Source: Bacteroidales bacterium (lineage in GTDB: Bacteria; Bacteroidota; Bacteroidia; Bacteroidales; ML635J-15). Taken from it: a DNA stretch of 64,000 nt. The notes under the pieces are model-generated. The model was not told the origin of the DNA. It searched no databases and saw only the letters and a list, made by a program, of their open reading frames with translations. Numbering within the stretch: the first letter of the stretch is position 1; the number at the start of each line of letters is the position of its first letter. The translations under genes and the position numbers were made by a program. The stretch is from the NCBI GenBank assembly GCA_017651185.1, contig JAGCDJ010000020.1:62001-126000 (forward strand). Direction: 5' to 3'. Shown here in pieces: positions 41,001-47,100 of the stretch.

Positions 41001-42963
41001 GTGGATAATATGTAACACATTTTTTACCATCATTCCACACTCGATTATCTGTAGTTGTCCATTGATTATTTGAACCAGGTTCGGAGGACAAACAGTTATC
41101 GCAATCCTCTCCCTGAATAGTCATACAAGTAATTCTCTCATGAGCATCGCCCTCACAATCTTTTGCATCTTGAAGATTAGGAGCATAAGAACGCCCATAA
41201 CCATGTCCATGATGTCCGCCACCCCAAAGTATCTTGGACTCGTTTCCAACACCTTCGCCATCGTAGATTGTAATGTAGTCGTATTTCCAGTCGAAATTGA
41301 ATTCGCCTTCTAGATTCATCACCTGACCTACTCTACCCGGGCGCAGGATTACATAATGTTCGCCCTGTCCTGTTGAATAATCGTAATTTTCTCCTCCATC
41401 GTCGTAAAGCCATGCATTGCAGGTTGTGTACGTCTCGTTCCTATCGGTATACAACCTCAAGTCTTCGTCGGGACAATCGGCATTTACCGCCACCGACCAC
41501 GAACCAGTCTGCGTAGTGTTGCTGTAGAATACTATTGTCAGCACATTGCCTACGGAACCCACATCACGCGGAGTGCCATATCCGAAATAACGGCCAAGCA
41601 AAGTAGCGGATGCACCTTCGCCGTCGTAGATTTCCAGAACATCGTTGTCGTCGTCGTGAGGAATTGTGGTAAACGAAACTACCATCTGCGCATCAGGGTC
41701 TGTACATCTGAACACCTGCCGTGTATACTGGAGGTTGGTATATGTTGTATTTATTGCTCGTGTATCGTTGCAATCAAGCACAACCTCGTCGAGGTCGTTT
41801 GGGCATATTGCATTTATGGTCGCGCCCCATGTTCCGTTATCTGAGCCATTGCTACGGAAAATGAGCGTAAGGGTATTGCCAGAGGAATAGATTGTTCGCG
41901 GCAATGTTGCCCCATAGTATCGCCCATGCGGTGTGCCTGTTGCTAGGTCACCGTCGTAAACATCCACATAGTCGAAGATACTGTCTTGGGGCAGTGCAGT
42001 AAAGTTCAGCAAAAGTTTAGCATCTGGTTCTGCGCACCTGAATGTCTGGCTGTAGAATTGGTTCTCGGTATATGCACCACCAATGGTCTTCTCCTCGTAA
42101 CCCGTAGCTGACGAACAAAGGAGAGTAATATCCGGCGCACTATTGTCGAAACAGGGTTCGGGCTGGATTGTAGCAGCCCAAGTGCCGCTGTTTGTGGCAT
42201 TGGCAGCAAGTCGTATAGTAAGACTGTTGGATGTAGAAGTTATCACCGGAGGCATAGTTGTGCCATGATACGAACCAATGACACGTGCATTGCTGCTAGA
42301 ACCATCGTAAACTATTATGGAATCTTTGTGTACTGTTCCTTCAACATCGTTAGGAAGGTCGGTAAACCTAAGTTCGAGATGGGAACCGACACTGGTCGTG
42401 AAAGTTCTCTCATAAAATGCATCATTGGCATAAGTAGTACCATCAGAGTTTATCTGTGTTCCACCTATGGTCACCTCCGTCGAACCGCAAGGCAAGTTAA
42501 TAGCATCGAGCTTGGTAGGACAACCAATAACGGTTATTGTGGCAGACCATCCTGCCGCAGTACGACTGTTGTCTCTAGTCCACGATTCTATCGTAACAAC
42601 ATTCGATGTAGAAATAAACGGCACTGTTAAATTCGACAAACTTGTCGGTGTAATATTCTGATAAGTTCCAGACATATTTGCAGACGAATACAAATGCAGA
42701 TAACCGTAACTACTGCTATTGTTGTAAAAAGCAACTGAAGAGAAAGTAATCTGAATCTGCGTTCCTACAGGTGACGTTATCTTATGCACATAATTTCTGT
42801 TTCTTACATAGTTGCCATTCTCTCCACCATCATCGAAAAATCTTATGGTTTCGCCGCAGTTAATTTGCGTCGAACCATTGCACATATTCAATGTTGACGT
42901 CTGTGCCTTTGCTGCCATAAACGAGATGAGCAGCGCCCCGAATAATATTAAAATCTTTTTCAT
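26008..42963 (-). CDS. Giant (5651 aa) multi-repeat T9SS-exported surface protein, SprB/HYR type
   Basis: One intact frame. Residues 1-20 are a signal peptide (MKKILILFGALLISFMAAKA). Order of regions: four CUB-like units (about 25-510, each ending in a GTWAATI-type strand); a larger CUB and lectin-like segment (about 510-990); Ig/PKD-like domains mixed with SprB-type repeats (about 1000-3020; consensus LAGGTYTVTVTDANTCTAT); 14 HYR-type repeats (about 3030-4850; DVTTVVWFVYDAAGNADSCS); further SprB-type repeats (about 4950-5560); and a C-terminal gliding-motility/T9SS type B sorting domain (CIKIPNVFTPNGDGVNDTW...NRWGQMLYKG...PWDGSYRG...PAGTYLYIVD). Eleven HYR linkers carry CIGCD. The family is best known from Flavobacterium SprB, a mobile gliding adhesin, so a cell-surface adhesin exported through the T9SS is inferred. 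The start overlaps a 52-codon upstream ORF by 4 bp. Confidence 0.93.
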   Translation of the reverse strand: MKKILILFGALLISFMAAKAQTSTLNMCNGSTQINCGETIRFFDDGGENGNYVRNRNYVHKITSPVGTQIQITFSSVAFYNNSSSYGYLHLYSSANMSGTYQNITPTSLSNLTVPFISTSNVVTIESWTRDNSRTAAGWSATITVIGCPTKLDAINLPCGSTEVTIGGTQINSDGTTYANDAFYERTFTTSVGSHLELRFTDLPNDVEGTVHKDSIIVYDGSSSNARVIGSYHGTTMPPVITSTSNSLTIRLAANATNSGTWAATIQPEPCFDNSAPDITLLCSSATGYEEKTIGGAYTENQFYSQTFRCAEPDAKLLLNFTALPQDSIFDYVDVYDGDLATGTPHGRYYGATLPRTIYSSGNTLTLIFRSNGSDNGTWGATINAICPNDLDEVVLDCNDTRAINTTYTNLQYTRQVFRCTDPDAQMVVSFTTIPHDDDNDVLEIYDGEGASATLLGRYFGYGTPRDVGSVGNVLTIVFYSNTTQTGSWSVAVNADCPDEDLRLYTDRNETYTTCNAWLYDDGGENYDYSTGQGEHYVILRPGRVGQVMNLEGEFNFDWKYDYITIYDGEGVGNESKILWGGGHHGHGYGRSYAPNLQDAKDCEGDAHERITCMTIQGEDCDNCLSSEPGSNNQWTTTDNRVWNDGKKCVTYYPRVQSKTGSLTIVFHTDDGSSDGYETCDGFKFHVYCSPKPDDCYSTGKVIAFERFEGDNNHFTFHSSGIYATSGLPESKCNYVFQNNGLTQSDNNYGYYTIRRNGCDQWKYFNYIDDHTYPGNIDKGYLFNVDAARQPGIFYQDTIPLDCDGVDKLLVSFWVANTNNQYYCEGTPPDYTDGNYPNLTVGFYTDNNNSIGELLASTTTGPVPPMTMHGCVSDANEWHYYQLELPTVPLGTRKLWYRITNNSPTNQGNDFVLDDIEVRACLPASSLTRIDGGNEIFSSVNVCAGQQLQLQANIDEGTMSRYETPYYLWLRGMNSDLNNPNSEIIWDTVVWEGGSGYIIHGNDSLLIAETNVDDIEYGDSDDEYENYSSINITEIPSSTAPTYTHYYYRIIVAGSITGLRSDYCFSMSDPYEITVTRIPEITFGGTNAICEGGVIDLEITPTSPTPGTWSIHSENGNVEPPFTATITGDDENGYHVTGAVHDEIVIRYTTSEVNGGCYNEKRIPIYPLPNITITPPITTICEGGEITLHPRSNQESSFAWVGGGPSCSAESWAADTTCADWTVEPTVPTTYTLNVTTPHEIPASSGSGTEILNCYSSASKLVTVLPMPSDITVSGEPAGPVCPGTELTFTPSATGVGTITYSWDGINYYTSSETGSTLTVSPLTTTTYTLYIMDTRTVEGITYNCPATYDVVVNVYEAPHVDVVVPVVDVLCHGDNTGSFTLLASGGTPYGDGSTANPYYYEFSLDGGAHYVVPPDADKTRFSFENLVAGTYAAIIRDAHQCIDTIAGGVTIAEPPTHVEAEITSANTTPTCLNQSVGAATVTAWNGTPAATAPYYTYAWNTTDDAWTVDSTRNTIANLPANTYRVTVTDANNCTATATVEITPRDVPVYTIDDNGLTKCQTSTSTELTVTLDANNPADVASYSWSASPSEHSGMPGVTNTASITVEPDATGTTPYTVTYTVTITAENECVVSSDVVLTVNPEVTLELTSGDKDQTLCFEKTLTPIVFTYGGGASGATFTWTSTPAPAATCLAYNINTTSKTVTITEGAAPVAGTYTYRVVTTGALDPCTNPYYEGTIIIHPELTVGVTADHHSCVTGNIGEATATPNGGTAYEDAEHNPYYIYAWNNSRNTATIDGLAGGTYTVTVTDANTCTATNSIVIVANTNPTISVTHTDVLCNGGNTGTITVEVTNPSESDPYGDGSLAHPYYYDFSKDGGSSYEHSSGNDYEQHTFSGITTEGNTTLTYNIYVRDGNDCTVSTTVDVSQPPLLTVAINPTDVIPTCTDQSVGSAIATPRDGTPAATAPYYTYAWNTTDDAWTVDSTRNTIANLPANTYRVTVTDANYCTATASVEITEREVPSINVSTTADAVCLSASTSTLNIMNSNTLAIASHSWSVAPTTGAGLPADITTESLTVEPTGVDPYETPVTYTYTDVVTADNGCVVSGDVVLTVNPTVILTHDSGDLDQTLCFEKTLTPIVFTYGGGASGATFTWTSTPAPAATCLAYNINTTSKTVTITEGASPVAGTYTYRVETTGAIDPCSDPYFEGTIIIHPELTVGVTADHESCVTGNIGVATATPNGGTAYEDAEHNPYYIYAWNNSRNTATISELAGGTYIVTVSDANNCTATNSIDIVANANPTISVVPTNVLCNGTNTGEIEVSVTSGTPYGDGSTLHPYYYEFSKDGGSSTSHAAGTDYSVHTFTNLYANTYNIYVRDGNDCTVTEPVEITQPSQLHITAEITSANTTPTCTDQSVGMAVVTPHDGVTYAAPAEPYTYAWNTSTNAWGTDSTRVQIENLPIGTYNVTVTDANGCEATSSVVISAREVPSINVSTTADEVCLSASTSTLNIMNSNTLEIASHSWSVAPATGAGLPADITTESLTVEPTGVDPYETPITYTYTDVVTAENGCVVSGDVILTVNPTLFLTGTADTTQNVCFYTAITPINISYSGGATGATFAWEGTAPAAGMFTITSGNPVTITETTDLTKVVAGTYRYSVTAEGALTPCETPVITGTITVYPELTVDITANHQSCVTGNIGMATAVPDGGVADYEYAWNTSTNSWSTDSTRVQIENLLGGTYNVTVTDSKNCTATNSVSITANPNPVVSIGDVETLCPTLGSFDEVTASITTETTPNYTYTWTNDGDFEVTTANPISNTTATSVTATVAVPNAGCSQTYTLQLQVEDANNCLSNIATKDITVADVTTPTIVANVSDYPATPVSGCKYQVPDLSGQVTVDDGCTTATLSITQNLAAGTQITATQGVIVTVTDGCSHSNQVEIPVIVPDALTVASISTPTNNACPYASGSNYEFGSTVTGATLPYTYTWAGATAVTGSTDQATITSDGRCHEYDITLTVTDNYGCEATNSITFSTVDTEQPTISCPTNIEVNTDLHADDAAVTVPLPTGMSDNCAIDYYTNDYTNDVNASATYPVGITTVEYTIFDMCGNDNSCTFTITVIDDEEPCIGCDSTNVDPFDPTQGISCESITSNTGNVTVNTDLHENTYTHDNNDWNVTASDNVHVVSITYDVSGNPNTTLTAPNTTLNGQVFGLGETTVTWYVSDGVHVVECSFVVNVEDHEDPCIGCDPDPNTPENEGISCVSFAGTSLALSYSTDRDQSTYTHHGTDWDVTATDNVHVASITYDVTGNANTTLTTPNTTLDGQVFGLGTTTVTWTVYDDAGNSDECTFTVTVTDDQPPCIGCDPTDPDPMNPDNGISCSTLESQTRDCSEGLEYYIHHNNETQPTDPNDPTNTPNWTANWNITVNDNTGTDGLVIYYTVSGSTTVVNDPVDDLEGQIFNIGLTTVTWTVIDRFGNDTTCVFHVSVADHEAPSVNCDEIANNAQRTLSEHTSEHLSYYHHNDYSWDVTATDNVAVMSLTYELENVDCAIPSVLVEPNTTLNGQNFNIGTTRVIWTAIDYSNNITVCDFFVTITDDEDPCIGCDDPNNPTYEGISCDDITMGTGDVTVNTYPAGENTYTHSGTGWDINATDNVGVVRQEYVLREGTTYTTIGTGLNSLSGVTFPLGVTTVVWFVYDAAGNADSCSFTVTVIDDEDPCIGCDDPNDPTYDGISCNDITMGTGDVTVNTAAGTNTYTHSGPGWDINATDNVGVVRQEYILREGNTYNTIGSGLNSLSGVTFQLGVTTVVWIVYDAAGNADSCSFTVTVIDDENPCIGCDDPNDPTYDGISCNDITMGTGDVTVNTAVGTNTYTHSGTGWDINATDNVGVVRYAYELRAGTSYTAIGNGENSLDGVTFPLDVTTVVWFVYDAAGNADSCSFTVTVIDDEDPCIGCDDPNDPTYEGISCADITMNTGSVTVTTNQGVNTYTHGDSSWDITATDNVGVVRYEYELRRGATNVVIARGSDSLEGAIFPLGETTVVWFVYDAAGNADSCSFMVTVIDTEDPIIGGGDTPSCDDVTLNTGNVTVNTDTGANTYTHSGTDWDIDATDNVGVVRREYELREGNTYTVIGGGSNTLNGVTFPLGVTTVVWFVYDDANNADSCSFTVTVVDDEDPCIGCDDPNDPTYEGISCDDITMGTGNVTVSTEPGANNYVHRTTDWDINATDNVGVVSIEYELRRGNTVLSRGVNSLVGANFQLGETTVVWFVYDAAGNADSCSFVVTVVDNEDPCIGCDDPNTPAVDGIDCDDITLNTGNVTVDTDPGTNTYTHHGSGWNITATDNVGVISTVYELRRGTTYTVIGNGENTLDGVTFPLGVTTVVWFVYDAANNADSCSFTVTVVDNEDPVIGTDPDPNDPTVNGISCESIVEAMGGTAGVSGNGGTFNVETTINESYYEHDNAIDGNWDITASDNVGVDSIMCRLYLNGEFVAPTDSTTLDGQHFAIGTTQVVWRVVDVSGNESTCDFYVVVADHQPPCIGCDSTSIDPYTPIDPDNPGGHNGRSCESIVAAAGSQLPSTVEVGTTEPYDYYTHVTNNWDITASDNVGIPDGGIYCNLYDSHGNLIATHLPTLDGRNFEIGTTTVMWVVVDDAGNSDSCSFVVYVRDDDPPCIGCDPNDPDDPFDPTSTSGVSCASITSGDGTVNVPAGSGLTYYQHNDDSWDVSANDNSGIASIVYSVSGATTVVNGLPTTLNGQRFYVGTTLVTWVATDLYGLTDTCTFYVYVYDDEQPEISCPDGITGISCIGDVPPAYQSYEEFAAAGGSAADANGIDESSFMLVSQESDGNTCPEVITRTYRIADVAGNMRECTQTITVNDEISPVISGPAPTLNVGQGQGCSYAVPDFTELVRSMSSDNCTSVADLVITQSPLAGTATMITENTTVRITVTDACGRSSYIDGTAIVPSPLSHTVSFTEIMCAGQSSTVTIEAVGGTAPYHGVGQIVEYAGQHNYIVSDANGCTSNVEIVITEPLPLRAIIPATSVQHVDCYGETTGEASVSVDGGTPEYTYEWSDLNHSTTQSISNLAAGRYVVTVTDAHGCISTSAVVINGQSIPLTAAVGNSNITNVSCFGTSTGSATAVVSGGTPEYNYSWNTTPVQNVQTAVNVPAGTYVVVVTDAHGCTTSASATIAQPPLLEVSSNASDATCGGLGGNVTANVSGGTGTPSYSWVTSSGLTYSSARLSNVAPSTYYLTVTDYNGCTATSMATVGVHGSISARIEVVSLPGCGTNVTSGRLQAVAVSGISPFTYIWNNGTTDAIASNLQAGSYNVTLTDYWGCTANASASIEQLNDLEITVSGTNVSCYGYNDATAMVVALRGEPPYTYEWNNGDQSAMLQNIFAGNYTVTVTDANMCTRTESLELTQPEQLMLVSNVKSISCYGKTDGSIALTAEGGISPYTFNVTMNENTFNGNYMTNLPAGTYVMEVTDASGCMSSNTIQIIEPEEFVSTYNVTMPSCNGNNDGMIEISARGGTAPYMYGWDSYYSDVPVLTGLRQGQYTISVVDANKCAYQVASLMLTDMAGDCIKIPNVFTPNGDGVNDTWIIENIEMFPQATVYVFNRWGQMLYKGTGNDEPWDGSYRGHHVPAGTYLYIVDLYQKTEAYKGTVTVIY
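30114..32200 (-). repeat. Tandem 342-351 bp DNA repeats encoding HYR units
   Basis: The linker sequence around CGCAGCCGATGCACGG recurs at 30114, 30456, 31131, 31479, 31827 and 32178 (spacings of 342-351 bp; the gap between 30456 and 31131 holds one divergent unit). Units between about 31100 and 32180 are almost identical in DNA as well as protein and are more GC-rich than their neighbours, which points to recent unequal crossing over or gene conversion. Confidence 0.85.
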
Positions 42964-43118
42964 ATCCCTACACTCATTAAATTCGACATTAGGTTAACCT
43001 CCTCAACGGAAGGGGTGGCAAACCTGCCCGAAAGTCCGCGTACATACTGGTTCAAACCGCCGCCCCACGCTGGCGATTTTACAGTTACAATCCTTATTAT
43101 CAATATATTGTTAAACAT
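42960..43118 (-). CDS. Possible 52-aa upstream ORF coupled to the giant gene
   Basis: A frame from ATG 43118 encodes 52 residues (starts MFNNILIIRIVTVKSPAWGG, later GRFATPSVEEVNLMSNL) and ends in TGA that overlaps the giant gene's ATG by 4 bp (ATGA). Its 3' two-thirds (42985-43085) are strikingly GC-rich for an intergenic region here and contain potential stems: GGGGCGGC with GCCACCCC (one mismatch), CCT...AGG around UCCGUUG, and the palindrome AGGTTAACCT. It may be a leader peptide, a structured RNA regulator, or both. I do not recognise the sequence. A TTATTTTG element at 43149-43142 would place transcription start just upstream of the ATG. Confidence 0.4.
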   Translation of the reverse strand: MFNNILIIRIVTVKSPAWGGGLNQYVRGLSGRFATPSVEEVNLMSNLMSVGI

Positions 43119-43141
43119 AGTTTTCCTAATTTTACTGTTTG

Positions 43142-43149
43142 CAAAATAA
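43142..43149 (-). promoter_or_regulatory. Possible -7 element (TTATTTTG) of the giant gene transcript
   Basis: One mismatch to TAnnTTTG. It lies 23 bases upstream of the uORF ATG; no TTTG -33 element at the right spacing. Confidence 0.35.
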
Positions 43150-43315
43150 TAACTTTTATTTAAGTTACCTAATTTTTCAAAAAGTTTTTTACCATAAAAA
43201 TGATTTATTGGACGAATAACAATATTTTCATTGCAAAATACGCGCCAAAACGTACAAAATACAGAATAATTTTGGAAACGTTAACAAATAGGATTTACTA
43301 TGCCATTTGTGGAGG

Positions 43316-43359
43316 GTTCTCGCGTAGCGAGCGCCTTTCTGTTTGAGTATCGCGAGAAC
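43316..43359 (-). terminator. Inverted repeat downstream of tmRNA
   Basis: GTTCTCGCG (43316-43324) pairs with CGCGAGAAC (43351-43359) around 26 bases, with a smaller alternative hairpin (CTCGC/GCGAG) inside on the minus strand. It begins about 27 bases after the tmRNA 3' end. There is no T-run after it, so it may be an RNA-stabilising or atypical terminator structure. The rest of 43150-43385 shows no gene. Confidence 0.35.
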
Positions 43360-43385
43360 GCCAATTCGTACTTACCCCCACTTAG

Positions 43386-43784
43386 TGGAGCAGCCGGGAA
43401 TCGAACCCGGGTCCAAACAAGAAACGAGGGTGCTTTCTACATGCTTATTCTGCCTTTGGTTGTCGGGACAAGCACGGGGACAAACGCCCAAACCTATCCT
43501 TATCTCCTAAAATCTCGCCGCCTCACAGGAGAATAGAAGCGACCAGTCCAGTATTTCTTGCCACCGCTTTACCGAAACGGAACCGGACCGTCCAATCGAG
43601 CGATGTTTCGTTCCAACACCTTGTGCCGGAATTAAGCCAACCTACTAAATCTTCGGTTAGGCAGCGAAAGCATAATTATTTTCTGCGCCAATTATTGGTC
43701 TGCAAGACATTTTAACGGGATAACCTGCATTGCCCGGCATGCTTACACGATCATTTACCTTGCTGTCAAAACCACGTCTGCCCC
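43386..43784 (-). ncRNA. ssrA: tmRNA (transfer-messenger RNA)
   Basis: About 399 nt. The 5' GGGGCAG pairs with 3' CTGCTCC as acceptor stem (discriminator A, CCA not encoded), and the T arm is CCGGGTTCGATTCCCGG. The tag reading frame GCAGAAAATAATTATGCT... encodes (G)AENNYAFAA followed by TAA, so the degradation tag ends in FAA in place of the usual LAA. Pseudoknot regions follow. tmRNA rescues stalled ribosomes together with SmpB, and the tag directs proteolysis. Ends were set by acceptor pairing. Confidence 0.95.
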
Positions 43785-43802
43785 GTAAATGAATCGGAAA
43801 TG

Positions 43803-43810
43803 CAAAAGTA
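43803..43810 (-). promoter_or_regulatory. -7 promoter element (TACTTTTG) of ssrA
   Basis: Read on the minus strand, TACTTTTG matches TAnnTTTG and lies 18 bases before the tmRNA 5' end. No -33 TTTG seen. Confidence 0.5.
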
Positions 43811-43860
43811 CGGAAAATTTTAACACGATTTGCAGCGAAATGCTGACTGCAGGAATATTA

Positions 43861-44060
43861 TATGAAATTAAAAAATTAAGATATTTGAAAATTCGAAAAT
43901 TCGACGATTTGAAGATTCGATAATTTAAAGATTTAAGGATTCTAAAAATTGTTTATGATTGCTAGCGCGAGCTAAAGGTTGTTTGAAATTGTTTGAGAGA
44001 GTTTATAGTTGTTCGAAGATTTGAAGATTTTAGAATTTAAAGACTTAAGAATTCAATTGA
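43861..44060. repeat. AT-rich low-complexity repeat tract
   Basis: Short irregular repeats of GAAAATTCGA, GATTTGAAGATT, AAAGATTTAAGGATT and GTTTGAAATTGTTTGAG types fill most of the space between the tmRNA promoter and the C25 protease gene. The same kinds of words occur at 6301-6680. No ORF of note. Confidence 0.65.
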
Positions 44061-44062
44061 GG

Positions 44063-44086
44063 GTCGTCGTTGCTCGCAACGACGAC
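44063..44086 (-). terminator. Hairpin downstream of the C25 protease gene
   Basis: Perfect 11-bp stem GTCGTCGTTGC/GCAACGACGAC with a 2-base centre, 26 bases past the stop codon. A T-run is lacking on the minus strand, so it may be a weak terminator or a 3' end stabiliser. Confidence 0.5.
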
Positions 44087-44111
44087 ACAACTGTTCATTG
44101 TTAATTATTAA

Positions 44112-47100
44112 TTATTCTATCACCAACTTGCCCATCTGCCTTCCCCTAGTGCAATCAACGACAACCACATATACACCTGCAGGCAAAGCATCGATAGACA
44201 ATGAGAACTCATCGGAGTCAACATGCTTTGACACAACCACTTTGCCAAGCATATTATATAAGGAGATGCCAGTCATCCCACTGCAAACAACATCCACCCT
44301 ATCCGACGCCGGATTTGGATACATATCAAACGCAGGCGCTACAGCAGATGCTACACCTGTAACACAAACTTCTCCTGTACTCTCCTCATCACCTTCACAA
44401 TGGGCGACAACAGAGAAGCAATCATCCCCATCGTACCCATCCGGATCTAGTTCGTATGTATTTCCAGTTAGTTCTGCAAGCAATTCATCGTTTTTATACA
44501 AACTGTAACTTTCTGCATTTCCAGTCCATGTCAGATATGGATGCTCTAAATCGGTATTTACGAAAGAAACATGCGGAATTTCGCATCCACTGACTTCAAT
44601 CTTAACATCGTCAAGACCTATTCCAAAACCATAATTCAGGTCGGCAAAGAAAGCAATATAATAGTTTCGTGACAAGTTCGGAAGGTCAATGCTTTCTGCC
44701 GTCCACGACTCGTATGCATTATCGTACTGGACAAGCAACTGCCATTCGCCGGCATCGGAATTTCTGTAATACACCGACAAAACATCATTATCGCCATCCC
44801 ATTCCTTCTGCACATGACGGAACGACAAGGTAGCAGACAATCCTTCGGCAAAGGCAAATTTAGACGACACCAGCATATTAGACATATCATCCCACGAATA
44901 ATTCTTTATAAAAACAAACATATTGCCGTTCTGTGAAATATAATCGTAAGGATCTGAAGTAACCACATTCCATTGTTCGGCAGTCTCGAAGTTTGGAACC
45001 TGCGACCAGCACTCGGGTATCTCACCGCTTGCAAAGTCCTCAATATACGGAAACTCGCGAATAGCAACATTACAAGGTGCAAAAACTATATAGCAAGTGT
45101 CGGCAACCGACGAATTAGCAGTACGAATAGAAACCAACACTGCTAACATCTCACCATCATGCACAGTTGCATCGGCACGCATCGGAAACTGCCGAGAAAC
45201 TATCGAATCACGACTAATATAGCCGTAAATATGCCTAAAATCTCCTCCATCAAAATGCAGACGCTCATCAAGGCTTGTAAGCACGACCTCTGTATTTTCG
45301 GCAAGCGAGCCTACATTGGTAACAGATACCTCAAGGGCAAAACTTTCGCCAGGCATAGCATCGCCAACAACAGAATAACTATACATCTGCATCAACGACC
45401 TTATTACGCGGACATCAAAAGAAGAAGTATATGTAGCATTGCTTACGGTATCGGCAACAGAAAGAGTAAAATTGAGCGTATAGCCGTCTTCAATGGACAA
45501 CGAAGGCAAAAACTCGAATAAATAGTCCATCTCGACAGTCTCGCCAGTCACAATAGGCGAACACGAAGCAGAATTGTTGAGTATTTCTACATTCGGGTCG
45601 GCACAACTCAAAGTCATCGGCAGCCATGCTTCCGAATCGCGCAGTCCAACATTCTTCAACTGCAAAGTGAACGAATAACCAGCACCCATCATATCTTCGA
45701 GAGCATACGGAACCTCGTCAGGCGAATATCCCACAAGCGAAATATACGCACCTTCGGGCGCAACCACAGGAACATTCTCGATGTGCGGAATGCGTTGCTG
45801 ACGTGTCACAACAAGCAGGACATTGTCGGATGTTGCTGCAGAAACAAGAGGAACACTTACCGAACCACTAATACCGACAAGTGCCGTTCCCAATATTGTA
45901 TTACCATCGGTAACAGCAACATACGAACCTGGATCGGCCGAAACCATAAATGAACCGCTACCATTAACAATGTTGGCATCGTGGGAAACTGCATTGGCAG
46001 TCGGAACAGAATTATAAGGCATCACCGAACCATCGCCAAGCACATTGTATGCCTCCCAGTAGTATTTTGCCATACTCTCGGACGCATCTGTCACAGCAAG
46101 ATTGCCAACATACATTATAGACGAAACGGTGTTGAACATATCGTCGTTAAACATCATATCGAAAGCACCAGTCGTAGTTTCCGACAACTGCGGTGTCTGC
46201 TCGAACACGCTCGTCGCGCCCAACGCCCAATAATAGTCCTCGTACCAATATGTAACAGGAGACGAACCTATGTATGCATAAGCACCTTTCTTCCCTGCAC
46301 GAATCATCTTCTCGCCATAGCATGGAACCGAATAGCCGAACTTTCCACTGAGGCAGCAGTTGCCGATTGCAAGGAAATATTTGTCGGTATTCGAAAGTCC
46401 GTCCACATCATCGTTTGTAAAATGAGGACCACACCACTCGGTCTCGCCACCATGAGCGGTGTAATGCGCATAGCCAACTCCAGTGCTGAGATTGTTGTAA
46501 CAACCATCGTACGTGTCGAGGTAGGCGTAAACATTATTATATCCGTGTGCAGCATTGAAATAGTTCTGCACGGCATAATTTATCGTCGGCTGGCCGATAT
46601 ACGGATTAAATGTGTCGTCGGAACCAGCAATGAGCATAGCATTGCCAAGATACGACGGGTCTGGCATGGTGTATTTTTCGTATAGGATAGTCTTGCCCAC
46701 CACGACCGAAAGTTCGCTTGGATTTTCCACCGACATACGGCTGCAATACATTTCGGGGATATAGTCGCCATCAACCGAAGCATAATACAAGTCGGTCTGC
46801 TCTTCGCTCTCGTCGCCAACAGCACTTGCCGGAATACGGTCGACATCGCCAACGAGCACTAAAAACACAGGAGCATTGCCGTCCTCAACACCTTGCGAAT
46901 AACGCGAATGCACCCAACTGCGAATATTTTCAGCCGAAGCACTTGCGCCATTTACATAGTTGATATCCATGTAAAAGCCCTTCTGCGTCTTCCATTCAAT
47001 CCACGGTTGCAACTGCGACTCAAAATCCTCGTGCGCAACCACTAGCATCTTCACTGGCGAGTGGAATAGGTCGGCATACGAATCGAAAATATCCTTGTTC

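Noticed and set aside
42960..43118. Known riboswitch (c-di-GMP-I or cobalamin) in the giant gene leader
   Set aside because: The conserved cores of those aptamers are not present; left as an unassigned leader.
43300..43536. 78-codon plus-strand ORF
   Set aside because: Runs antisense into the tmRNA gene.
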